Assembly: GCA_021414245.1 (NCBI GenBank)
Contig: JAIOOU010000004.1
Span: 558,001 to 622,000 of the forward strand
Direction: 5' to 3'
Source: Chloroflexota bacterium
Lineage (GTDB): Bacteria; Chloroflexota; Anaerolineae; Anaerolineales; Villigracilaceae
DNA: 64,000 bases
This document shows, piece by piece, positions 33,027 through 41,787 of this stretch. The notes beneath the pieces were generated by a model. That model worked only from the letters and a program-made list of their open reading frames with translations. It made no database searches and was not told where the DNA came from. Position 1 is the first letter of the stretch; each line of letters starts with the position of its first letter. A program made the translations under genes and the position numbers.

Positions 33027-34284
33027 AATCGACCCCATTCAGCATCCGCTCCATGCGACTGTCCATGTGCCGGGCTCCAAGTCGCTGACCAATCGCGCCT
33101 TGCTGATCGCATCCCTTGCGAGCGGAACCACTCGCCTGACCCATGCACTATTTTCTGATGACTCGCGTTACTTCGCCAGAGCTCTGCGAACTTTGGGATT
33201 TGATTTGCAGCTCGATGAAGCCAATCATGCAATGACTGTCACAGGCCTGGGAGGAAAAATCCCCACAAAGAAAGCCGAACTCTTCATTGGCAATGCTGGC
33301 ACCGCCGCAAGATTCCTTTCGGCGTTTCTCACCATCGGAAATGGGGAATATCTCCTGGACGGCGAGCCGCGCATGAGGGAGCGCCCGGTCGGAGATTTGG
33401 TGGATTCGCTCACTCAATTGGGCGCGAAATTGGAAGCCACCAATGACTGCCCGCCAGTGAAGATCACTGCATCAGGTTTGCCTGGTGGAAAGGCGGCGAT
33501 TGCAGGGGATATTTCAAGTCAATTTTTATCCGCCCTGCTGATGGTTGCCCCGTACGCTCAAAACCCGGTTGAAGTTACTCTTTCAACCGGCCTCAACTCA
33601 AAACCCTATGTGGACATGACCATTGCAGTGATGAAGGACTTTGGCGTGGAGGTCGAACGCCGCGACTATTCCCAATTTATCATTTACCCTGCTCGCTACC
33701 TGGCACTCCCCGCATATGCAATTGAATCCGATGCTTCCGCTGCCTCCTACTTTTTCGGCGCCCCCGCAATTTGTGGCGGAAAGGTCAAGGTGGAAAACAT
33801 CTCTCGCAGATCCTTGCAGGGCGATATTGCCTTCCTCGATGTCTTGAAGCAAATGGGATGTCAGGTTACAGAGGGGAAAAACTTTATCGAAGTCACTTAT
33901 ACAGGGGAACTGGTCGGTATTGATGTCGATATGCGTGACATCCCGGACACCGCCCAAACCCTCGCAGTCATTGCGCCCTTTGCATCAACCTCCACTAGGG
34001 TGCGAGGCATTGCATCAGCCCGTGCCAAAGAAACGGACCGTGTTCATGCCGCCTGTACTGAGCTGTCAAGGCTTGGTGTCCGTGTGGAGGAGCATGAGGA
34101 TGGCATGACCATTTATCCCGTGGAAAAGATGCGTGCCGCCTCGGTCCAGACCTATAACGACCACCGCATGGCAATGGCATTCTCCCTGATCGGCCTGCGC
34201 TTCGACGGAGTATCCATCGAAAACCCGGCCTGCGTTTCCAAGACATTTCCCAACTTTTTTGAAGTACTGGAAACTTTACGATGA
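33010..34284 (+). CDS. aroA: 3-phosphoshikimate 1-carboxyvinyltransferase (EPSP synthase)
   Basis: A 424-residue EPSP synthase, which joins shikimate 3-phosphate and phosphoenolpyruvate. Signature blocks are VPGSKSLTNRALLIASLASG (about 18-37), NAGTAARFLSAFLTIG (about 95-110), DGEPRMRERPVGDLVDSL, DISSQFLSALLM, ESDASAASYFFGA, KETDRVHAACTELSRLG and YNDHRMAMAFSLIGL. The NAGTAARFL block has Ala in the loop where glyphosate-sensitive enzymes carry the usual GNAGTAxR pattern, so sensitivity is probable but not provable here. It overlaps tyrA by 17 bases and aroE by four (ATGA). Confidence 0.95.
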   Translation: MNPPLKIDPIQHPLHATVHVPGSKSLTNRALLIASLASGTTRLTHALFSDDSRYFARALRTLGFDLQLDEANHAMTVTGLGGKIPTKKAELFIGNAGTAARFLSAFLTIGNGEYLLDGEPRMRERPVGDLVDSLTQLGAKLEATNDCPPVKITASGLPGGKAAIAGDISSQFLSALLMVAPYAQNPVEVTLSTGLNSKPYVDMTIAVMKDFGVEVERRDYSQFIIYPARYLALPAYAIESDASAASYFFGAPAICGGKVKVENISRRSLQGDIAFLDVLKQMGCQVTEGKNFIEVTYTGELVGIDVDMRDIPDTAQTLAVIAPFASTSTRVRGIASARAKETDRVHAACTELSRLGVRVEEHEDGMTIYPVEKMRAASVQTYNDHRMAMAFSLIGLRFDGVSIENPACVSKTFPNFFEVLETLR

Positions 34285-35099
34285 TCCAGCTTGGCTTGAC
34301 TGGTTATCCGGTCAGACACAGTTTGTCTCCAAAGATTCATGCTGCGGCTCTGAAAGCCTGTGGTTTGGACGGGGATTACTCCTTGTTTCCGATCGCTCCC
34401 GACGACAAGCAAGAATTGGAAGAACTGCTTTCCCGGGTCCGTTCCGGCCGGCTCACCGGACTTAACGTCACCATTCCACACAAACAAAATGTGATCGAAT
34501 TCATGGATGACCTTACGCCCGCGGCAAGGGCCATTGGCGCAGTCAACATCGTCTATCTTCGCGGCAACAGGCTTGTAGGGGATAATACGGATGCCCCGGG
34601 ATTCTTGTCTGATCTGAATAAATTCATTGGACATCAAAAATTGGGGATGGGGAAATCTGCATTGGTTTTAGGCGCCGGGGGATCTGCCAGGGCCGTGGTG
34701 TATGCGTTGATGGATGACGGCTGGAAAGTAACGATTGCCGCCCGCCGAATTGAACAGGCTGGAGAGCTTGTTTTACAGTTTGGGAAGGTGGATGCCGTCG
34801 AACTTAACTTTCAAACCCTTCAGTCTTCAATTGTTCCATTGATCGTCAATACCACCCCGGTTGGCATGGCTCCAAACATGGATCAATCTCCCTGGCCGGA
34901 GAACCTGCCTTTTCCCAATGCTTCAGTGTATGATTTGATCTACCATCCAAGCGAAACCAAACTGGTGCGAAATGCCCGTGCGCAGGGACTGAAAGCAACC
35001 ACTGGATTGGGGATGCTGGTTGAGCAGGCCGCGCTCGGTTTTGAGTTATGGACGGGATGTCAACTGCCGGTTGATATTTTCCGAAAAGCTGTCGAATAA
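34281..35099 (+). CDS. aroE: Shikimate dehydrogenase
   Basis: A 272-residue NADP-dependent enzyme reducing 3-dehydroshikimate to shikimate. The N-terminal domain has LTGYPVRHSLSPKIHAAALK (substrate Ser pair, about 4-23), LNVTIPHKQNV with the catalytic Lys, and VGDNTDAPGFLSDL with the catalytic Asp. The Rossmann domain has LVLGAGGSARAVVYAL (about 127-142) and the basic AARRIEQA segment for NADP, then NTTPVGM and VYDLIYHPSETKLVRNA. Normal length and all key residues present. It starts within the aroA stop and ends 14 bases before aroC. Confidence 0.95.
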   Translation: MIQLGLTGYPVRHSLSPKIHAAALKACGLDGDYSLFPIAPDDKQELEELLSRVRSGRLTGLNVTIPHKQNVIEFMDDLTPAARAIGAVNIVYLRGNRLVGDNTDAPGFLSDLNKFIGHQKLGMGKSALVLGAGGSARAVVYALMDDGWKVTIAARRIEQAGELVLQFGKVDAVELNFQTLQSSIVPLIVNTTPVGMAPNMDQSPWPENLPFPNASVYDLIYHPSETKLVRNARAQGLKATTGLGMLVEQAALGFELWTGCQLPVDIFRKAVE

Positions 35100-35113
35100 T
35101 CCTGGAGAATCCA

Positions 35114-36283
35114 ATGCCATTACGCTTCTTAACTGCGGGAGAATCCCATGGACCGTCATTGACCGCCATCCTGGATGGCGTGCCTGCGGGACTTTCCCTC
35201 CCCCCCCAGATCATTAACAGGGAACTCGCCCGCCGTCAACAAGGATATGGCTCGGGCGGACGTATGAAAATTGAAAAAGACACGGTTCAAATCCTCGGTG
35301 GGGTGATGGGCGGCACGACCACCGGTGCGCCGATCGCCTTGCTTGTCCAAAACGATGACCATGCCAAATGGAAAGGAAAAGCCGTCGAGCCGATGACCGC
35401 TCCGCGTCCGGGCCATGCGGATTTAACAGGTGCTGTCAAATATGGATACAGGGATTTGCGCCCCGCCCTGGAACGCGCATCCGCCCGTGAGACTGCGATG
35501 CGTGTTGCGGCTGGCGCCGTATGCAAACATTTCCTTGCCCAGTTTGGGATTATCGTTGGTGGATATGTCTTCTCCATTGGTGAGGTGCAGACTGATTTTG
35601 GGGACATGTCTTATGAAGAGCGTTTCATGCATGCCGAAGAATCGGATGTGCGTTGCCCCGTTGAATCCTCCGCTTCAAAAATGCGTGCTGAAATTGAGAA
35701 GACTATTCACGCCAAAAATACGCTGGGCGGTGTGTTGGAAATTGTCGCGCTCAATCTTCCCGCCGGCCTCGGCAGTTTTGTGCAGTGGGATCGCCGCCTG
35801 GAAGCAAAACTTGCCCTTGCCATCATGTCGGTGCAGGCCATCAAGGGCCTTGAAATTGGTGATGCGTTTGAAAATGCAAAACTTCCGGGCACCCGCGCCC
35901 ATGACCCGCTGATATTGCGGGATTCGAAAATTTACCGCACCTCGAATCGTGCAGGCGGGATGGAAGGCGGAGTTAGCAATGGACAGCCGATCGTCATCCG
36001 GGCGGCGATGAAACCGATCGCCACCACGCTTCTTCCCCAGCCGACGGTGGATTTGGCGTCAGGAACGGAATCACCCACCCAATATGAGCGCTCCGACTTC
36101 TGCCCTGTGCCCCGTGCAGTTCCCATCCTTGAAGCAATGACCGCTTTTGTGCTGGCCGATGCTTTGATTGAAAAACTTGGCGGCGACTCCATAAATGAAA
36201 TGAGACCACGCTTTCAATCACTGCGCAAAGCCACTTTGGATGACCTGCCGATGGACAACCTTCCGCACGTGTTTTGGGAATAA
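35114..36283 (+). CDS. aroC: Chorismate synthase
   Basis: A 389-residue FMN-dependent enzyme that eliminates phosphate from EPSP to give chorismate. Landmarks are LTAGESHGPSLTAILDGVP (about 6-24), ARRQQGYGSGGRMKIEKD, RPGHADLTGAVKYGYRDLRP, ERASARETAMRVAAGAVCKH, SNRAGGMEGGVSNGQPIVIR and the C-terminal RSDFCPVPRAVPILEAM. Length and motifs fit the monofunctional bacterial type that relies on separate flavin reduction. GGAG lies eight bases before the ATG. Placed between aroE and the aroK-aroB fusion. Confidence 0.95.
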   Translation: MPLRFLTAGESHGPSLTAILDGVPAGLSLPPQIINRELARRQQGYGSGGRMKIEKDTVQILGGVMGGTTTGAPIALLVQNDDHAKWKGKAVEPMTAPRPGHADLTGAVKYGYRDLRPALERASARETAMRVAAGAVCKHFLAQFGIIVGGYVFSIGEVQTDFGDMSYEERFMHAEESDVRCPVESSASKMRAEIEKTIHAKNTLGGVLEIVALNLPAGLGSFVQWDRRLEAKLALAIMSVQAIKGLEIGDAFENAKLPGTRAHDPLILRDSKIYRTSNRAGGMEGGVSNGQPIVIRAAMKPIATTLLPQPTVDLASGTESPTQYERSDFCPVPRAVPILEAMTAFVLADALIEKLGGDSINEMRPRFQSLRKATLDDLPMDNLPHVFWE

Positions 36284-36291
36284 TCAAATTT

Positions 36292-37836
36292 ATGTCTCAT
36301 ATTTTCCTGTATGGTCCGCCCGGGGCCGGTAAATCCACGGTTGGCAGGAAATTTGCGCGCAACCTTGGCCTGCCTTTCATTGACCTTGATCGTGTCATTG
36401 AAATTAATGCGGGCATGTCCATTCCGCAAATAATGGCGCAGCGGGGGGAGCCGGTATTTCGTGATCTTGAGTCTGCCGCCTTGAAGGATACATTGAATGA
36501 AAGGGAAAGTGTGATTGCCCTGGGCGGCGGTGCCTTGTTGCGTGGGGATAACCGTTCCTTTGCGGAAGGCAATGGGACGGTTGTTTTGTTGATGGCAGGG
36601 TTGACCACTTTACTGGAACGAATGCATTTTCAATCCGGGCAGCGGCCTTTACTGGCCGGTGATTTGCGGGAAAAACTTTCATCCCTGCTTGCAGAGCGGG
36701 AGGAACATTACCGTTCCTTCCCCCTGTTAATCCATGCGGATGGAAAGACCACCGAGCAGAATGCGTTTCAGGTGCAAATTGCCCTGGGACGGCACCGCCT
36801 GTCCGCAATGGGGGAGTATGATGCGGTGGTGCAGGGCGGCGGCCTTGAGACACTTGGCGAAATGCTCAACTCGCGCGGGTTGCATCATCCGGTCATTGTC
36901 ACCGATGAAAACGTATCGAAATTTCATGCAGAAAAAGCGGAAGCTTCCCTGCGTTCTTCAGGTTTTGAACCCAAAATAATGACGATTCCTGCAGGTGAGG
37001 CTAATAAAAACCTGGAGACTGTCAGCCAGCTCTGGCATGGATTTCTTCAGGCTGGCCTGGATCGTAAAAGCACCGTAATTGCCCTGGGCGGCGGTGTGGT
37101 TGGCGACCTGGCCGGTTTTGCCGCCTCGACCTATATGCGCGGAATTGCATGGGTCTGTGTGCCAACCACTTTGCTTTCCATGGTGGATGCGTCCCTTGGT
37201 GGGAAGACAGGTTTTGACCTGCCCGAAGGAAAGAATTTGATCGGTTCTTTTTATCCCCCGAAACTGGTTTTGGCGTATCCGCGATTGCTTGGTACACTGC
37301 CTGAAGTGGAGTTGATCTCCGGCATGGCGGAGGTTGTTAAACATGGCATCATCTCTGACCCGGAATTGTTCAATTTGTGTTTGCGTGGATTGGATTGGGT
37401 CAGGAATCATCTGGAAGAGGTTGTCAAACGTGCGATGGCGGTAAAGATCAAGGTTATTGAGGCGGATCCGTTTGAAAAGGGAATCCGTGCGACCTTGAAT
37501 TTTGGACACACAGTGGGACATGCAGTGGAACTGGTCAGTAAATTCAGCCTGCGGCACGGCGAGGCTGTTGCGATCGGGATGGCCGTTGAAGCCGGATATT
37601 CCGCCCGGATCGGGCTGGCAGGCAGCGGGTTGCGGGATGCGGTGGCCGGGTCTCTTGAAGGATTGGGACTGCCGGTTCGAATCCCGAAGGATATGCCGCG
37701 TATGGACATCCTCCGCGCGATGCGGGTGGATAAAAAGAAAGATGCAGATGTGAACGCGGTCCGCTTTGCACTGCCGGTTGAGATCGGCCAGGTGGAACTG
37801 CTGGATGTGACCGATTTGGAATCGGTATTGGAGTGA
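36292..37836 (+). CDS. aroKB: Shikimate kinase / 3-dehydroquinate synthase fusion
   Basis: A 514-residue bifunctional protein. The N-terminal 165 residues are shikimate kinase: P-loop LYGPPGAGKSTVGRKFARNL (about 5-24), FIDLDRVIE with the shikimate-binding Asp, EPVFRDLE and ALGGGALL. Residues about 175-514 are 3-dehydroquinate synthase: TDENVSKFH, TIPAGEANKNLET, ALGGGVVGDLAGFAASTYMR (NAD-binding), VPTTLLSMVDASLGGKTGFD, GMAEVVKHGIISD, FGHTVGHAVE and RHGEAVAIGMA. Steps two and five of the shikimate pathway thus come from one polypeptide. ATG 36292 is preferred over an upstream TTG at 36274 that would overlap aroC. The stop overlaps the next region directly. Confidence 0.94.
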   Translation: MSHIFLYGPPGAGKSTVGRKFARNLGLPFIDLDRVIEINAGMSIPQIMAQRGEPVFRDLESAALKDTLNERESVIALGGGALLRGDNRSFAEGNGTVVLLMAGLTTLLERMHFQSGQRPLLAGDLREKLSSLLAEREEHYRSFPLLIHADGKTTEQNAFQVQIALGRHRLSAMGEYDAVVQGGGLETLGEMLNSRGLHHPVIVTDENVSKFHAEKAEASLRSSGFEPKIMTIPAGEANKNLETVSQLWHGFLQAGLDRKSTVIALGGGVVGDLAGFAASTYMRGIAWVCVPTTLLSMVDASLGGKTGFDLPEGKNLIGSFYPPKLVLAYPRLLGTLPEVELISGMAEVVKHGIISDPELFNLCLRGLDWVRNHLEEVVKRAMAVKIKVIEADPFEKGIRATLNFGHTVGHAVELVSKFSLRHGEAVAIGMAVEAGYSARIGLAGSGLRDAVAGSLEGLGLPVRIPKDMPRMDILRAMRVDKKKDADVNAVRFALPVEIGQVELLDVTDLESVLE

Positions 37837-37838
37837 TC

Positions 37839-38273
37839 ATGAAAATATTGATTTTGCACGGACCCAACTTGAATATGCTGGGCACGCGCGAGCCTGAAAT
37901 ATACGGTTCGACCGCGCTCGCGGATATCGATCATAAAATGACCGAATTGGGAGAACACCTGGGCGCGGAAATAAAATGCCTGCAATCGAATCATGAAGGC
38001 GGGTTGATAGATGCGCTGCAGGATGCCCGGACCTGGGCGGATGGGGTTGTCTTCAATCCCGGGGGATACACTCATACCTCGGTGGCACTGCGCGATGCGA
38101 TCTCCGCGATTGCGATTCCGGTCGTTGAAGTGCATCTGTCCAATGTGTATGCGCGCGAGGAGTTCCGGCATACCTCCTTGATTTCGGCGGTGTGCAAGGG
38201 CAGGGTGACCGGCTTTGGATGGCGTTCCTATGAATTGGGATTGCGGGGTCTCGTTGATATAATCAAGGCGTGA
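37839..38273 (+). CDS. aroQ: Type II 3-dehydroquinate dehydratase
   Basis: A 144-residue dodecameric-type dehydroquinase: MKILILHGPNLNMLGTREPE at the N-terminus with the catalytic Tyr in the EIYGSTALADID flexible loop, QSNHEGGLIDALQDA, FNPGGYTHTSVALRDAI, PVVEVHLSNVYAREEFRHTS with the catalytic His, and GRVTGFGWRSYELGLRGL. It dehydrates 3-dehydroquinate to 3-dehydroshikimate. ATG 37839 is chosen over a GTG two codons upstream because it gives the usual family N-terminus. It completes the seven-step shikimate set in this operon. Confidence 0.95.
   Translation: MKILILHGPNLNMLGTREPEIYGSTALADIDHKMTELGEHLGAEIKCLQSNHEGGLIDALQDARTWADGVVFNPGGYTHTSVALRDAISAIAIPVVEVHLSNVYAREEFRHTSLISAVCKGRVTGFGWRSYELGLRGLVDIIKA
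38258..38263 (+). promoter_or_regulatory. Internal -10-like element before the hydrolase gene
   Basis: TATAAT six bases before the GTG start at 38270, lying within the aroQ C-terminus. It may give the operon tail its own leaderless transcript. Confidence 0.35.
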
Positions 38274-39067
38274 ACACTCAAATCAATCCCACAACTGAAC
38301 CTTTCTTTTTTCCCGGTGGCCGTACGGGTGTTTTGTTGATCCATGGATTCACCGGTACGCCCAAGGAGATGCGTTGGATGGGGGAATATCTTAATGGGCA
38401 GGGACTGACCTGTTTGGGAATCCGGCTCAACGGACATGCAACGAACATGGAAGACATGCGCCGATCGAGCTGGACCGATTGGACTGCCTCTGTGGAAGAT
38501 GGCTTTCATCTCCTCTCCGGCAGCGTGGACAGGATATTTCTGGCCGGACTTTCGATGGGCGGCGCGTTAAGTTTGTTGATGTCTGCCAGATTTGCGGAGC
38601 GTGTGGCGGGTGTCGTGGCGATGTCCACCCCGTATAGGCTGCCGCGGGATCCGCGAAATTACCCGGTTTGGTTTCTCAGGCTGTACGGCAGGTTCGTGAG
38701 ATATGCCCCGAAATCCGGCGAGGTGCCGGGCGCTTCATGGTTTGACAAGGAGGCCTTTGCCGGCCATGTCTCTTATCCGCAGAATCCTGTCAGTCCGATT
38801 GCGGAGTTGAAAATTCTGCTCCATGAAATGAGGGCTGCGCTGCCGGGGATCCGCCAACCCGTCCTGTTGATCCATTCCAAAGATGATACCTATGTGCTTC
38901 CTGAAAATATGGAGAAGATCCACGCCGCGCTGGTCAGCGCGTCAGACAGGACCAAACTATACGTGACCGGATCAGGCCATGTTGTTACGCGCGACGCGGT
39001 CCGTGATCAGGTGTTCAAAGCAGCCGGGGATTTCATCCGCAAGGTGGAGAGTCAACTTGAATCGTAA
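38270..39067 (+). CDS. Alpha/beta hydrolase, carboxylesterase (Est30-like)
   Basis: A 265-residue serine hydrolase starting at GTG, which overlaps the aroQ stop (GTGA). It carries the oxyanion region VLLIHGFTGTPKEMRWMGEY, nucleophile elbow AGLSMGGALS (Ser about 95), acid in LLIHSKDDTYV (about 205) and catalytic His in TGSGHVVTRD (about 235), matching the Geobacillus Est30/monoacylglycerol lipase-type carboxylesterases. Its substrate is not known; its position at the end of the shikimate operon may be incidental or may reflect handling of an aromatic ester. It overlaps the MFS gene by 11 bases. Confidence 0.88.
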   Translation: MNTQINPTTEPFFFPGGRTGVLLIHGFTGTPKEMRWMGEYLNGQGLTCLGIRLNGHATNMEDMRRSSWTDWTASVEDGFHLLSGSVDRIFLAGLSMGGALSLLMSARFAERVAGVVAMSTPYRLPRDPRNYPVWFLRLYGRFVRYAPKSGEVPGASWFDKEAFAGHVSYPQNPVSPIAELKILLHEMRAALPGIRQPVLLIHSKDDTYVLPENMEKIHAALVSASDRTKLYVTGSGHVVTRDAVRDQVFKAAGDFIRKVESQLES

Positions 39068-40187
39068 TCTGATTTTTGTCGCCGCCGCCCTGTTCCTGTG
39101 GGGCTTTGGCGAGGGAATGTTCTTTAATTTTGTGCCGATCTATCTTGATCTGCAGTTTTTCCTGAGCAAATATGACATCGGCCTGATCCTGGGCGGGTTC
39201 GGTTTCTTTATGGCCATCACGCATATTCCCGCCGGCCGCCTTGCAGACCGGATCGGGCGCAGGCCTTTGTTGATCGGCGCCTGGCTGCTGGGGTTGTTTG
39301 CCACGCTGATCATGGGATTTGCCCTGGACCTGCCGCTCTTTCTGGTGGGATTGTTCGCTTACGGGTTGACCGCCTTTGTTTCATCGCCGTTGAGCAGTTA
39401 TGTGACCGCCGCCCGCGGAGAGTGGCCGGTTGGGACCGTGCTTTCGCTGACCACGGCTACCTTTGGGATGGGGATGGTATTGGGGCCCGTCACTGGCGGG
39501 TGGGTCGGCGACCATTACGGCATGCGCATGAGTTTTTATGTGGCAGCCGCGGTTTTCGTCCTTTCCAACCTGTCCATGATCTTTATTGAAGGCCAGCCCA
39601 TTGACCATCATGACCCGGACAGCCCGCCGCCGGGCCTGGCCAGCAATAAAAAGTTCGTGACGCTGATCGCCGTGCTGGCTTTCGCCATTTTTTCCATGTA
39701 TATCGCACAGCCGCTCACGCCGAATTTTCTCGAAGGCGTGCGTGGACTTTCCCTGAGCCAGACCGGATTGATCTTCACCGTGGGGGCGCTTGGGAATTCC
39801 CTGATGGCGATCGCTTTCAGCCGTGCCAATCCGCGCAGGGGATTTTTGTTTGCGCAGGCCCTGGTGATTCTCTTCGCGGTCTTCATCTGGAAGGGCACCA
39901 CCCTGCCGGTTTTCGCACTGGGATATTTCCTGCTTGGCGGTTTTCGCGCAGGACGTCCGCTGGCGATGGCGCAGGCGCGTGAATTGGTGCATGAATCGCA
40001 AATGGGCATCACGTATGGGGTCATGGAAACGGTCAGTGCCATCATCTCCATTCTTACACCGCCAATTGCCGGACTGCTCTTTGAAAGGGACCCGATCATC
40101 CTCTATCCGCTTGCGATTGGTTTGATCGCGGTTTCAATTGTTCTGAGCTCCGCATTTCTTCCGCAAAAGGCTGAGGCTCATGCTTGA
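39057..40187 (+). CDS. Major facilitator superfamily transporter
   Basis: A 376-residue membrane protein with about 11-12 hydrophobic helices and the MFS loop 2-3 signature GRLADRIGRRPLLIGAWLLG (about residues 59-78). The start is TTG 39057 with GGAGAG six bases upstream; a longer frame opening at 38979 runs inside the hydrolase gene and has no ribosome site. The translated N-terminus NRNLIFVAAALFLWGFGEGM enters the membrane at once, as is normal. Substrate is unknown; in this context export or import of aromatic compounds is possible but unproven. It overlaps the next gene by eight bases. Confidence 0.87.
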   Translation: MNRNLIFVAAALFLWGFGEGMFFNFVPIYLDLQFFLSKYDIGLILGGFGFFMAITHIPAGRLADRIGRRPLLIGAWLLGLFATLIMGFALDLPLFLVGLFAYGLTAFVSSPLSSYVTAARGEWPVGTVLSLTTATFGMGMVLGPVTGGWVGDHYGMRMSFYVAAAVFVLSNLSMIFIEGQPIDHHDPDSPPPGLASNKKFVTLIAVLAFAIFSMYIAQPLTPNFLEGVRGLSLSQTGLIFTVGALGNSLMAIAFSRANPRRGFLFAQALVILFAVFIWKGTTLPVFALGYFLLGGFRAGRPLAMAQARELVHESQMGITYGVMETVSAIISILTPPIAGLLFERDPIILYPLAIGLIAVSIVLSSAFLPQKAEAHA

Positions 40188-40824
40188 GATCGTCCCGTTC
40201 ACGCTCGGTCCTGCACAGACCAATGCCTATCTGGTCGCGGACGCGCTGACACGGGAGGCCGTGGTCATTGATCCCGCCTGGGATGGTCATCTCATCCTCA
40301 AGGCCGCACAGGACCGTGATTGGCGCATCGGTCACCTGTGGTATACCCACGCGCATTTTGATCACATTGGCGGAGCGGCAGCGATCGCCGACGCCTTGAA
40401 CCCGTTGCCGCACGTGGCCCTGCACCCGGATGACCATGTCCTCTGGCGCACGGGTGGCGGCGGCGCTCTTTTTGGCCTGGATATCGACCCCGGTCCCGAG
40501 CCCACCATTGATTTTGTGCATGGCATGAGCCTTAAGCTTGGCTCGAATGAATTTGAAGTGCGATTCACCCCCGGACACACCAAAGGTCACTGTGTGTTGT
40601 ATGTTGCCGGAGAAGGTGTATGTTTTTGCGGCGACCTGATCTTTAATGGCAGTGTCGGCCGCACAGACCTGCCCGGCGGGGATTGGAATGCGCTCGAAGA
40701 CAGCATCCACACTCAAATTTTCACTTTGCCCGATCAAACCAGACTGCTTTCCGGACATGGCCCGGAAACAACTGTTGGCAGGGAAAGAAGGCATAATCCA
40801 TTTGTGGGAAAGGGTGTGTCATGA
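40180..40824 (+). CDS. Metallo-beta-lactamase-fold hydrolase (glyoxalase II-like)
   Basis: A 214-residue MBL-fold protein with the metal-binding signature YTHAHFDHIGGAAAIAD (HxHxDH, about residue 60), FTPGHTKGHCVLYV (third His), CFCGDLIFNGSVGRTDL (bridging Asp) and LLSGHGPET (last His). This pattern is that of the glyoxalase II/YcbL group, which hydrolyses thioesters such as S-lactoylglutathione. The real substrate is unknown. The ATG overlaps the MFS gene and its stop overlaps the next gene (ATGA), so the four tail genes form one translationally coupled unit. Confidence 0.88.
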   Translation: MLEIVPFTLGPAQTNAYLVADALTREAVVIDPAWDGHLILKAAQDRDWRIGHLWYTHAHFDHIGGAAAIADALNPLPHVALHPDDHVLWRTGGGGALFGLDIDPGPEPTIDFVHGMSLKLGSNEFEVRFTPGHTKGHCVLYVAGEGVCFCGDLIFNGSVGRTDLPGGDWNALEDSIHTQIFTLPDQTRLLSGHGPETTVGRERRHNPFVGKGVS

Positions 40825-41711
40825 AACATGCAGTCGGAATCAGCCTTGGAAGTTCAAAGCGCGACAAAAGCGTGAAGGTCAACCTCGGCGGGCAGGAGAT
40901 CCTGGTCGAACGATTTGGCACGGACGGCGATCTTGAAAAGGCCCGTCAAATGTATCTGGATCTGGACGGCAAGGTGGATGCCTTCGGTGTGGGCGGGGTG
41001 GACCTGTATTTGCGTTTGGAGGAAAGGGAATACCCGCTTCATGCCGCGCTCAAGCTTGTCTCCGGCGTCAGGCAGACTCCCCTGTGCGACGGACGCGGCC
41101 TCAAGCACACCCTCGAGAGACGCGTTTTCCAATTGACAAAATCCCAACTCGGAGAGATCCGCTTTAAGCAGGCCTTCATCCCTGTCTCGGTGGACAGGCT
41201 TGGTCTGGCTGAGGCAGTTGCCGAGGTCAGCGAAAGGATCGTTTCCGGGGACTTGATGGTTGCCCTCGGGGTGCCAATCCCCTTATATGGGATTCCCGCC
41301 TTCAAACGTATTGCGCGGATCATGCTGCCGATCGTCAGTTATTTTCCGATGAGCATGATCTTTTATGGCAGCGACGGCGCCGAGCAGGAACCGAGATACA
41401 CAAAATATTTTGAAGAGTCAGATCTGATCGCGGGTGATTTTCTCTTCATGCGGAAATATATGCCGCCCAGCCTGGCCGGCAAGACCGTGGTGACCAATAC
41501 CACCACCGAGGATAATATTGCCCTGCTTAAGGAACGCGGTGTAAAACGGGTGATCACCACAACGCCACGCTATGACGGCCGGTCGTTTGGGACCAACACC
41601 ACCGAGGCCATGCTTACGGCCTATGCAGGCAAAGGCAGAAGGTTGACCGACGATGAGTTGAATGGCCTGATCGATGAGCTGGGATTAAAACCCACAGTGC
41701 TTGAATTCTAA
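40821..41711 (+). CDS. Conserved protein of the family often labelled quinate 5-dehydrogenase
   Basis: A 296-residue protein starting with GISLGSSKRDKSVKVNLGGQ and containing RFGTDGDLEKARQMYLDLDG, VDAFGVGGVDLYLRL, LCDGRGLKHTLERRVF, and near the C-terminus NTTTEDNIALLKERGVKRVI and TTTPRYDGRSFGTNT. I recall proteins with this GSSKRD N-terminus carrying the label quinate 5-dehydrogenase in Firmicutes and Chloroflexota genomes, but I see no classical Rossmann GxGxxG at the start and the label may be unproven. Its location as the last gene of a shikimate operon fits a role with quinate/shikimate-like compounds. Followed at once by a strong terminator. Confidence 0.6.
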   Translation: MKHAVGISLGSSKRDKSVKVNLGGQEILVERFGTDGDLEKARQMYLDLDGKVDAFGVGGVDLYLRLEEREYPLHAALKLVSGVRQTPLCDGRGLKHTLERRVFQLTKSQLGEIRFKQAFIPVSVDRLGLAEAVAEVSERIVSGDLMVALGVPIPLYGIPAFKRIARIMLPIVSYFPMSMIFYGSDGAEQEPRYTKYFEESDLIAGDFLFMRKYMPPSLAGKTVVTNTTTEDNIALLKERGVKRVITTTPRYDGRSFGTNTTEAMLTAYAGKGRRLTDDELNGLIDELGLKPTVLEF

Positions 41712-41752
41712 ACAATGCGGACGGCTGGTTAATACCAGCCGTCCGCATTGTT
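41711..41752. terminator. 19-bp terminator ending the aromatic operon
   Basis: AACAATGCGGACGGCTGGT pairs perfectly with its complement around TAAT, starting at the stop codon of the last operon gene. A T run follows on the plus strand and a similar one exists on the minus strand, so it may also stop the converging glycosidase operon whose last gene ends at 41788. Confidence 0.92.
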
Positions 41753-41787
41753 TAGATGTGTCTGGTTCATTGATGCATGTTTTGTAT

